NCBI RefSeq assembly: GCF_900141855.1
Contig: NZ_FQYU01000007.1
Span: 1-64,000 of the forward strand
Length of the DNA stretch: 64,000 nt
From: Pseudozobellia thermophila
GTDB taxonomy: Bacteria > Bacteroidota > Bacteroidia > Flavobacteriales > Flavobacteriaceae
Direction of reading: 5' to 3'
How positions within the stretch are numbered: position 1 is the stretch's first letter; the number at the start of each line of letters is the position of its first letter. This document shows, piece after piece, positions 57,683-64,000 of the stretch. The notes beneath the pieces are model-generated. The model was not told the DNA's origin. It saw only the letters and a list, made by a program, of their open reading frames with translations, and ran no database searches. A program made the position numbers and the translations under genes.

Positions 57683-59602
57683 ATGCAGTTTAAATATCCA
57701 GAACTTCTTTGGGCTTTATTTCTACTCCTGATTCCCATTATTATCCATCTTTTCCAATTGCGGCGTTTTAAGAAGACACCGTTTACGAACGTAAAGTTTT
57801 TGAAAAAAGTGGTAGTGGAATCAAGGCGAAGCAAGGCCCTCAAAAAATGGTTGCTCCTGTTTACCAGATTGGCCTTGCTCGCTGCAATCGTATTGGCCTT
57901 CGCCCAACCTTTTTTCGCAAAAAAAGAAGCCCTAAAACAGAAGGAAGCCGTTATCTATCTAGACGACTCCTTTAGCATGCAAATGAAAAGCGAGGGAACG
58001 TCACTGCTTCAAAATGCCGTTCAACAACTCATTCAATCGGTCCCCAAGTCCCAAAAGTTCACCCTTTTCACCAATACGCGAACCTTTAGGAATACCCAGA
58101 TCGAAGACCTCCAGAACGATTTATTGGCCCTGGCCTACAGTGGCAAGCAATTGAGCCTGGACGATATCTACCTCAAGGCCCATTCGCTCTTCTCTTCGGA
58201 CGGCACCACCGAAAAGAACCTGATCGTCGTTTCCGATTTTCAAGAAACCATGTATTCGGGCGAAGTCGATTCCTTGGGGCCGATCAACCGACACTTTGTA
58301 GAATTACGTCCCCAGACCATGGAAAACATCGCCATCGATTCCGTTTTTTTCCGGTCCTTTAACGATGATCACCTGAACCTGACCGTAAGCCTGTCCAGCA
58401 CTACCGAAATAGAAAGTACCCCCGTATCCCTATACAACGACCAAGTACTGACGGCAAAGAGTTCGGCAAAGTTCAATACCGACAAAAAAGGGGAAGTAAG
58501 TTTTACCATCCCCGCTTCAGAAGTATTCAAGGGCACCCTTGAGATTACGGATAACGGCCTGTCCTATGACAACCGGCTCTATTTCAATATCGATGAGAAA
58601 GAAAAGATAAAGGTACTTGAAATTGGACCTAAAAACGATTCCTTTTTGCACCGCATTTACACCGAGGATGAATTTGAACTGACCGCGGTCACCTTAAACG
58701 CACTCAATTATGGCGATATCGAAAAACAGCACCTGGTCGTTCTCAACGAATTGCCCGGCATTCCTTCGCCTTTGACGGCAAGCCTTAAGGCATTTATCGA
58801 AGACGGGGGGCATTTGGCAATCATACCGGCCGGCGATGCGGACGTGAATTCCTACAATTTGCTTACTTCAAGTTTTGGGGCGGCCTTCGGCGAAGTAAAC
58901 CGGGGCCGGAAGAACATCACGCATATTTCATTTGAGCACCCGCTCTTTAGAAACGTGTTCGAAAAGACCATTTCAAATTTTCAGTACCCCACTAGCTCGG
59001 TACACTATAAACTAAGGTCGAAGGCCTCGGCAGCCCTTGCCTTTCAGGACAATGAGCCCTTTTTAGTCGCGGGTGAAGGTTTTTACCTCTTTGCTTCCCC
59101 CCTATCCGCCGATTATTCCAATTTTCAAAACGCGCCCTTGATCGTACCCACTTTCTACAATATAGGAACCAACAGTTTAAAGATTCCCCAATTGTATTAT
59201 GTGCTGGGGCGCCCCGCCCACATAGACGTACCCATTAATTTGACCCAAGACGGCGTGTTGAAGGTGGAAAAGGAAAATTATGAGCTCATCCCCCTACAGG
59301 AGTTGCTGACACATAGGGTAAGCATGACCTTTAACGATGAATTGATGGAAGATGGCATCTATGGCATCACCGACGGGAAGCAGATAATCGGACACTTGAG
59401 TTTTAACCACGATCGAAACGAAAGTGACCTGGGTTACCTAAATGTAGGTGATATTGTGGGCGTTAACCACAGCACATCCCTCCCTTCCCTATTTCAAAGT
59501 ATGGAAAACGACAATAGGGTTACGGAGCTTTGGAAATGGTTTGCTATTTTAGCGTTGATTTTGCTAATGGTGGAAATACTTATTCAAAAACTTTTTAAAT
59601 GA
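57683..59602 (+). CDS. BatA/aerotolerance regulator-type VWA membrane protein
   Basis: The 639-residue protein begins MQFKYPELLWALFLLLIPII and HLFQLRRFKKTPFTNVKFLK, the BatA N-terminal domain with two helices. It continues with a VWA domain whose MIDAS begins D-D-S-F-S-M, then a glutamine-amidotransferase-like stretch (FIEDGGHLAIIPAGDADVNS), and ends with a transmembrane helix (FAILALILLMVEILIQKLF). Related genes occur with moxR-batABD-type clusters, here without them. Membrane-bound, with its bulk outside the cytoplasm. It overlaps the next gene by 4 bases. Confidence 0.85.
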   Translation: MQFKYPELLWALFLLLIPIIIHLFQLRRFKKTPFTNVKFLKKVVVESRRSKALKKWLLLFTRLALLAAIVLAFAQPFFAKKEALKQKEAVIYLDDSFSMQMKSEGTSLLQNAVQQLIQSVPKSQKFTLFTNTRTFRNTQIEDLQNDLLALAYSGKQLSLDDIYLKAHSLFSSDGTTEKNLIVVSDFQETMYSGEVDSLGPINRHFVELRPQTMENIAIDSVFFRSFNDDHLNLTVSLSSTTEIESTPVSLYNDQVLTAKSSAKFNTDKKGEVSFTIPASEVFKGTLEITDNGLSYDNRLYFNIDEKEKIKVLEIGPKNDSFLHRIYTEDEFELTAVTLNALNYGDIEKQHLVVLNELPGIPSPLTASLKAFIEDGGHLAIIPAGDADVNSYNLLTSSFGAAFGEVNRGRKNITHISFEHPLFRNVFEKTISNFQYPTSSVHYKLRSKASAALAFQDNEPFLVAGEGFYLFASPLSADYSNFQNAPLIVPTFYNIGTNSLKIPQLYYVLGRPAHIDVPINLTQDGVLKVEKENYELIPLQELLTHRVSMTFNDELMEDGIYGITDGKQIIGHLSFNHDRNESDLGYLNVGDIVGVNHSTSLPSLFQSMENDNRVTELWKWFAILALILLMVEILIQKLFK

Positions 59603-60852
59603 ACATTCTTTTAAAATCGGCCAAAATAATTGATGAAACCCAAAAAGATCTTCATTTAAAGACCAGAGATATTCTTATAAAGAACGGCAACATTGCCAAA
59701 ATCGCCCCCAACCTATCCGCCGAACCCGAAACGGAGACCGTCGAGCTCGACAACCTTCACGTATCCCTTGGGTGGTTCGACAGCAGTGTCAGCTTCGGCG
59801 AACCGGGCTTCGAGGAGCGGGAGACCATAGCGAACGGACTTTCCACCGCCGCAAAAAGCGGATTTACCGATATTGTCCTCAACCCGAACGCACATCCCGT
59901 ACCCGACAGCAGTTCCGATATCGTCTTCTTAAAAAACGCCGCAAGGGGCCAAGTCACCAACTTATACCCCTTAGGAAGCTTAACGATCAAATCGGAGGGT
60001 GTCGACCTCGCCGAGCTATTCGATATGAAAAATTCCGGGGCCGTCGGTTTCTACGACTATAAAAGTCCGCTTCAAAACTCCAACCTCCTTAAGATAGCCC
60101 TGCAATACAGCCAGAATTTTGACGGATTGATCTGTTCATTTCCCTTGGATGCGAAAATTGCCGGAAAGGGCATCGTAAACGAGGGTGAGGTATCGACCCG
60201 ATTGGGCCTAAAAGGTATTCCGGCATTGTCGGAAGAACTACAATTGGTAAGGGACCTCTTTATTTTGGAGTATGCAGGGGGCAAGTTGCACGTACCTACC
60301 ATTTCAACGGCCACCTCGGTCAAACTGATTGCCGAGGCCAAGAAAAAAGGATTGAACGTTACCTGTAGCGTAGCCATTCACAATCTATTTTATACCGATG
60401 AAACCTTGGAAGATTTCGATTCTTCATACAAGGTGATGCCGCCCTTACGCGGTGCCAATGACGTAAAGGCCTTGATCCAGGGGGTAAAGGAGGGTACGAT
60501 CGATTTTGTTACCAGTGACCATACCCCATTGAACATCGAAGAAAAAAGGGTCGAATTCGACAACGCGGCCTACGGAAGCCTTGGCCTTGAAAGTGCCTTT
60601 GGCGTATTGAACCAAATTTTCGACACCGAGACCGCCGTTGACTTGCTGATAAAGGGAAGGGAAAGGTTTGGCATCGCCACCCCTACCATCGCGGAAGGGG
60701 CCCCGGCCTGCCTTGCCCTGTTCAATCCCGATGTCGAATATACCTTTGGTGCCGACGACATTCTATCTACCTCAAAAAACAGTATGTTTTTGGGAAGCAA
60801 GTTAAAGGGCCGGGCCTACGGATCGATAAGTAACGGACAATTGAGACGCTAA
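59599..60852 (+). CDS. Dihydroorotase-like amidohydrolase lacking the metal His pair
   Basis: The 417-residue protein has the amidohydrolase fold of PyrC-type dihydroorotase, including LKGIPALSEELQLVRDLFIL, VKVMPPLRGANDVKALI-like segments and FVTSDHTPLNIEEK near the C-terminal metal site. The first metal motif is altered: canonical D-x-H-V-H-x-R reads D61-S62-S63-V64-S65-F66-G67. Thus both metal histidines and the substrate Arg are gone. It is likely non-catalytic, like the PyrC-prime proteins that pair with aspartate transcarbamoylase, or has another reaction. The start overlaps the upstream stop (ATGA). Confidence 0.85.
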   Translation: MNILLKSAKIIDETQKDLHLKTRDILIKNGNIAKIAPNLSAEPETETVELDNLHVSLGWFDSSVSFGEPGFEERETIANGLSTAAKSGFTDIVLNPNAHPVPDSSSDIVFLKNAARGQVTNLYPLGSLTIKSEGVDLAELFDMKNSGAVGFYDYKSPLQNSNLLKIALQYSQNFDGLICSFPLDAKIAGKGIVNEGEVSTRLGLKGIPALSEELQLVRDLFILEYAGGKLHVPTISTATSVKLIAEAKKKGLNVTCSVAIHNLFYTDETLEDFDSSYKVMPPLRGANDVKALIQGVKEGTIDFVTSDHTPLNIEEKRVEFDNAAYGSLGLESAFGVLNQIFDTETAVDLLIKGRERFGIATPTIAEGAPACLALFNPDVEYTFGADDILSTSKNSMFLGSKLKGRAYGSISNGQLRR

Positions 60853-60878
60853 CACAAAAACAATATAAAAACAAACCC

Positions 60879-61193
60879 ATGAACCAGACGACCATAAACC
60901 AAGGCAAGACCATCGCGATCATCAGTTATATTACCTTTATCGGACTCATTGTGGCCTATATCATGAACAGCGACAAGCAAAACGCATTTGCCAAGTTCCA
61001 TATCGGGCAATCGTTGAGGATCGTTATTGCGGGACTCGCCAATTCGGTGCTCTCATGGTTTTTGCCTTCGGCATTGGGCATCATTAGTACGATTATCGGC
61101 TTCCTTCTCTTGGCTTTGATGATAATGGGCATAGTCAATGCGGTCAACGGAAAGGCCGAACCGCTCCCGGTCATCGGTTCCATTGAAATCTGA
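60879..61193 (+). CDS. DUF4870-type membrane protein
   Basis: The 104-residue protein has three helices and the family pattern: INQGKTIAIISYITFIGLIV, MNSDKQNAFAKFHIGQSLRI and NAVNGKAEPLPVIGSIEI at the end. Function unknown. It lies 26 bp after the dihydroorotase-like gene and 61 bp before a second, similar protein. Confidence 0.8.
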   Translation: MNQTTINQGKTIAIISYITFIGLIVAYIMNSDKQNAFAKFHIGQSLRIVIAGLANSVLSWFLPSALGIISTIIGFLLLALMIMGIVNAVNGKAEPLPVIGSIEI

Positions 61194-61254
61194 CCCATGA
61201 CAAACCCAAAAGTTATACCTTGCACAAGAAACCCGAGGAGTTAAATTTGATCTT

Positions 61255-61578
61255 ATGAGCACTGTTAAAGAAGGTAAAACCGCTGCCATTACAGCCTATT
61301 TCACCATTGTAGGGGCCCTGATCGCCATGAGCATGAACGCCGAACAAAAAAACGAGTTTGCCCGGTTTCACACCAGACAGGCCTTCGGTCTCCACCTGCT
61401 CTTCATTGCCTTCGGCATTCTTTCGAGCAACTGGGGCAATCTGTATTCTTTCTTTGGCCTCATGCTATGCTATTCCATTTTGTGGTTTTATGGCTTTTTT
61501 GGCGCCCTATCGGAAAAATACCAGTCCCTTCCCGTTTTAGGGCCTTATTTTCAAAAATGGTTTACATTTATAAGTTGA
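61255..61578 (+). CDS. DUF4870-type membrane protein, second copy
   Basis: The 107-residue protein resembles the preceding one in order: VKEGKTAAITAYFTIVGALI, MNAEQKNEFARFHTRQAFGL, and EKYQSLPVLGPYFQKWFTF. The middle helices differ, so this is an old tandem duplication. Function unknown. Confidence 0.8.
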   Translation: MSTVKEGKTAAITAYFTIVGALIAMSMNAEQKNEFARFHTRQAFGLHLLFIAFGILSSNWGNLYSFFGLMLCYSILWFYGFFGALSEKYQSLPVLGPYFQKWFTFIS

Positions 61579-61676
61579 GCCGGCCATGTTTGGAACGAAT
61601 CGGACGATCCCATGCCGTTTTCAACCCCGTAGTGACCAGCGAATCGAAAATATAATTTTTAAACCCATATCCGACA

Positions 61677-62336
61677 ATGACCACCGCTCCCCTATCATTG
61701 GAACACATCATCAGGCCCTCTTCGTCGGAAGAAGGCAAACCGCCCGTGTTGTTCATGTTTCACGGTTACGGCAGCAATGAGGAAGACCTGTTTTCCTTTG
61801 CTCCTGAGCTCCCTAAAGCCCTATGCATTATATCGGTACGCGCGCCCTACCCCCTGGAACCGTATGGCTATGCGTGGTACGCGATTAACTTTGATGCCCA
61901 GCAGGGCAAATGGAGCGACGACGACCAGGCAAGGGATTCGAGGGACAAAATAGTCCATTTTATAGACGAGGCCTGCGCAACGTACGGCCTTGACCAAAAC
62001 AGGGTAAGCCTCTTGGGTTTTAGCCAAGGTACCATCTTGGGTTATGCGGTAGCCTTGTCGTATCCCGACAAAATTAAGAACCTAATCGCCCTGAGCGGCT
62101 ATATCAACGAGTCGATTTTAAGTGAAAACTATAAAGATAGGGACCACGGGCACCTAAAGATCTACGCCTCACATGGGCAGGTCGACCAGGTCATACCCCC
62201 CGAATGGGCCCAGCGGGCACCCGAATTACTTAAACAATTGGGCATCGAACATGTATACGAAGAATTTCCTGTCGGACACGGCGTATCGCCCCAAAACTTT
62301 CATTCGTTCAACAAATGGCTGAACGACAGGTTTTAA
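61677..62336 (+). CDS. Phospholipase/carboxylesterase-family alpha/beta hydrolase
   Basis: The 219-residue protein has the carboxylesterase II order: PPVLFMFHGYGSNEEDLFSF, the nucleophile Ser in LLGFSQGTILGYAVALSYPD, LKIYASHGQVDQVIPPEW with the catalytic Asp, and VGHGVSPQNF with the His. It hydrolyses short-chain esters or lysophospholipids in the cytoplasm. The family is usually annotated as a serine esterase (YpfH-like). Confidence 0.93.
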   Translation: MTTAPLSLEHIIRPSSSEEGKPPVLFMFHGYGSNEEDLFSFAPELPKALCIISVRAPYPLEPYGYAWYAINFDAQQGKWSDDDQARDSRDKIVHFIDEACATYGLDQNRVSLLGFSQGTILGYAVALSYPDKIKNLIALSGYINESILSENYKDRDHGHLKIYASHGQVDQVIPPEWAQRAPELLKQLGIEHVYEEFPVGHGVSPQNFHSFNKWLNDRF

Positions 62337-62346
62337 ACTTGAGGCC

Positions 62347-62370
62347 AGGTAGGTAGGTTGGTAGGTAGGT
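62347..62370. repeat. Tandem AGGT microrepeat
   Basis: Six consecutive 4-bp units read AGGT, AGGT, AGGT, TGGT, AGGT, AGGT between two convergent genes. It is not coding. It is a possible slippage site. Confidence 0.7.
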
Positions 62371-62395
62371 TTGCCCTCCACCGAAATCAAAGTAC

Positions 62396-62896
62396 CTAAT
62401 TGCTGCGAGTGTACAACAAATGGTCGATAGTGGTAAAGTCTACCCCCAAATCGTCCTTAAGTTCGTATTTTATGAGTAACTCTCCCCAATACTTTCCATC
62501 CGAAAAGTCGGTCAATATCCATTTGTGGTTGAGTACCTTGATCTTGTTGATCTTAAAATCGCTTTCCATCCCCTCATAAGGTATAAGGGGGTTATCGCCC
62601 TTGCTTTCGTTGGTCTCGAGCAACTTGTCGGCTATGTACCTTGAAGGGTCGTCGAGCTTCAAATGGTCGTAATAGGCCAAGGCATCATCATTGTTCTCCA
62701 AGGAGAAGTACTGCATTTCAAGAACTTTCAACTGGGCGTCCTGCACCGAATCCTGCAATGCTTCCACCTCATTCTCGAGCTGGGCGATCCTGGCGTCCTT
62801 TGACTTGGCCATTTTTCCATTACTAACGAACAAATAAAGGCATATCATCGACATAAAAATGAACAGGTAAAGAACAATCTTACTTTTCATAAACAA
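62396..62896 (-). CDS. Membrane-anchored coiled-coil protein
   Basis: The 166-residue protein has one N-terminal helix (IVLYLFIFMSMICLYLFVSN), a heptad-type coiled coil over about 32-65 (ARIAQLENEVEALQDSVQDA), and a compact C-terminal domain ending FTTIDHLLYTRSN. The family was not recognised, although the pattern recurs in flavobacteria next to MBL-fold genes. It follows that gene by 12 bp in the same transcript. Confidence 0.7.
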   Translation of the reverse strand: MFMKSKIVLYLFIFMSMICLYLFVSNGKMAKSKDARIAQLENEVEALQDSVQDAQLKVLEMQYFSLENNDDALAYYDHLKLDDPSRYIADKLLETNESKGDNPLIPYEGMESDFKINKIKVLNHKWILTDFSDGKYWGELLIKYELKDDLGVDFTTIDHLLYTRSN

Positions 62897-62908
62897 GTAG
62901 GGTATTGA

Positions 62909-63685
62909 TTATACTTCTATAACGAGATTATCGTAGGCTAAATGTACACCGTCGGGCAATTTTTTTTCGACCTCTTCGTGAAACCCCAAAAGATGGCTGA
63001 TATGGGTCAAATAAGCACGCTCGGGCTTGATGTCATCGATAAACCCCAGGGCTTCCTCCAAATTGAAATGCGAATGGTGGGGCTCTTCGCGAAGTGCATT
63101 GACCACCAATACCTTTGTTCCGTAGATTTTTTCCTTTTCCGCCTCGTCGATGGTCTTGACATCGGTCAGATAGGTAAAATCGAGAAGGCGAAAACCGAAT
63201 ACCTGTATGCGGTTGTGGTTGGCCTCAATAGGAATGGCCGCGATATCACCAATTTTAAAAGGGCGGTCTTTTTTGACGATGTTGACCTCTACGGCCGGTG
63301 CACCCGGATAACGATTGGCTTCGGCAAAAATATAATCGAAACGCTTGCGAAGGGAATCGGCCACGCGTTGGTGCGCGAAAATGGGAATGTCGCCCTGCCT
63401 GAAGAAAAAAGGCCTGATATCGTCCAGACCCGCGGTATGGTCGGCATGTTCATGGGTAAAAAGGATACCGTCCAATCGAGTAACCCGATGCCTCAGCATT
63501 TGTTGCCTAAAATCGGGGCCGCAATCCACCACGTAATTGTAGCCCTCCCAAGAAATCATAATAGAGACCCGAAGCCTGTTGTCCCTTGGGTCCTTGCTCA
63601 AGCATACCGGATGGTTACTGCCTATTACAGGGACTCCTTGGGAAGTGCCCGTACCCAAAAAAGTGATTTTTAATGGCTCTTTCAT
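62909..63685 (-). CDS. MBL-fold metal-dependent hydrolase (PhnP-like)
   Basis: The 258-residue protein has the metallo-beta-lactamase fold: KITFLGTGTSQGVPVIG at the start, the metal motif H-E-H-A-D-H in GILFTHEHADHTAGLDDIRP, VDCGPDFRQQML, and AYLTHISHLLGFHEEVEKKL at the end. PhnP-type enzymes cleave cyclic phosphodiesters. It is the first gene of a two-gene leftward transcript. Confidence 0.9.
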   Translation of the reverse strand: MKEPLKITFLGTGTSQGVPVIGSNHPVCLSKDPRDNRLRVSIMISWEGYNYVVDCGPDFRQQMLRHRVTRLDGILFTHEHADHTAGLDDIRPFFFRQGDIPIFAHQRVADSLRKRFDYIFAEANRYPGAPAVEVNIVKKDRPFKIGDIAAIPIEANHNRIQVFGFRLLDFTYLTDVKTIDEAEKEKIYGTKVLVVNALREEPHHSHFNLEEALGFIDDIKPERAYLTHISHLLGFHEEVEKKLPDGVHLAYDNLVIEV

Positions 63686-63734
63686 GCGCGCTCAAATTTA
63701 TAACTAAATAATTTAATAGATTACCCGAACTTGT

Positions 63735-63742
63735 TAACTTTG
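63735..63742 (+). promoter_or_regulatory. -7 promoter element of the last gene
   Basis: TAACTTTG is an exact match to TAnnTTTG, 20 bp before the ATG at 63763. A -33 TTTG at the right distance was not found. Confidence 0.5.
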
Positions 63743-63762
63743 CTCTCATCAAATTTGTTAAA

Positions 63763-64000
63763 ATGGCTTCAGTTCTAAAAAGGGACACCTCCTTTGAAAA
63801 CATTCCCTCAATCAAGGCTAAAACTTTAAGGATCAACCTGAACCCTGATATTTACGGTACCTTTGCCGAGATAGGCGCGGGCCAGGAAACTGCAAGGCAT
63901 TTTTTTCGGTCCGGTGGCGCCTCGGGAACCATTGCAAAGGCAATGAGCGCCTACGATAAAGACTTTAGCGATGCCGTATATGGCATCGAGACCGACGGAC
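63763..64000 (+). CDS. Conserved Bacteroidota protein, N-terminal part cut by the window edge
   Basis: The first 79 residues read from ATG 63763 and include LRINLNPDIYGTFAEIGAGQ, ETARHFFRSGGASGTIAKAM and SAYDKDFSDAVYG. I recall this opening from a widely conserved Bacteroidota protein of about 480 residues often mislabelled as nicotinate-nucleotide adenylyltransferase or TonB receptor; its real function is not known to me. The G-A-G-Q-E motif and the S-G-T-I-A-K-A-M run are the conserved parts. The rest lies beyond the window. Confidence 0.7.
   Translation, partial: MASVLKRDTSFENIPSIKAKTLRINLNPDIYGTFAEIGAGQETARHFFRSGGASGTIAKAMSAYDKDFSDAVYGIETDG

Noticed and set aside
62942-63673. Rightward open frame of 243 codons
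   Set aside because: It is the antisense shadow of the MBL-fold gene at 62909-63685, which has clear family motifs.
1-64000. CRISPR array
   Set aside because: No set of short direct repeats with regular unique spacers was found; the repeats in the first 21 kb are long, gene-separating and irregular.

Overview
The window looks like chromosomal DNA of a marine Flavobacteriaceae member (Bacteroidota), perhaps in the Zobellia/Maribacter/Arenibacter neighbourhood. The genus is an inference. The grounds are a fused CcoNO oxidase subunit with a monoheme CcoP, type IX secretion/gliding proteins (PorP/SprF, a CHU_C-tailed adhesin), the Bacteroidota promoter form TAnnTTTG, an A-rich rather than Shine-Dalgarno start context, and a predominance of UAA stops.

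Region 1, about 1-21.6 kb, is accessory DNA. It opens with the N-terminus of an IS110-family transposase running off the left edge. It continues as a run of small, AT-rich, unrelated genes that all point right: AraC regulators, a CPBP protease, a RibD_C reductase with an ArsR repressor and an SRPBCC-VOC fusion, an AhpD-like protein, an HXXEE protein, a DUF1801/YdeI-CDGSH fusion, an NmrA protein, a class C serine hydrolase, a GNAT and others. Most one-to-several-gene blocks are separated by copies of the same GC-richer intergenic module. The module holds a conserved leader around TGCACAAGTCCTTG, usually a Rho-independent terminator, a CCGTTCAGGCGGG segment and a T-run followed by a TTGTACC/GGCACAA hairpin. 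Other boundaries carry foldable inverted repeats ending in GTTGTRA just before the next gene. The layout resembles an integron cassette array without a visible integrase, or another cassette-like exchange system. It is the best candidate here for an undescribed system.

Region 2, 21.6-29 kb, is transitional: two DinB proteins around a short Crp-family regulator, a large FAD/NAD(P)-binding protein, a PepSY-like lipoprotein, and a succinate-type CoA-transferase divergent from an AraC regulator.

Region 3, 29-48.7 kb, is a respiration and micro-oxic block: cydAB, hemN, the cbb3 oxidase cluster ccoS-ccoNO-ccoQ-ccoP-ccoG-fixH-tauE with ccoI, an FNR/CRP regulator and a double-domain Usp protein. Four near-palindromic boxes (TGAY-N4-RTCA) lie in front of hemN, the cco operon, uspA, and between ccoI and the regulator. 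They serve five promoters with the same distance (36.5 bp from box centre to the end of the -7 element), which defines a probable FNR-type regulon. A sugar O-acetyltransferase, a YoaK-like protein, a GyrI-like protein, a secreted sialidase-fold protein and a PNPOx-like protein are interspersed.

Region 4, 49-64 kb, is ordinary chromosome: tRNA-Ser(UGA), a three-gene leftward type IX/gliding operon (CHU_C adhesin, PorP/SprF, OmpA-like PorE type), a CAP-domain lipoprotein, a family 2 glycosyltransferase, a BatA/VWA protein overlapping a dihydroorotase-like gene that has lost its metal histidines, two DUF4870-like proteins, a carboxylesterase, a coiled-coil protein, an MBL-fold hydrolase, and the start of a conserved Bacteroidota gene cut by the right edge.
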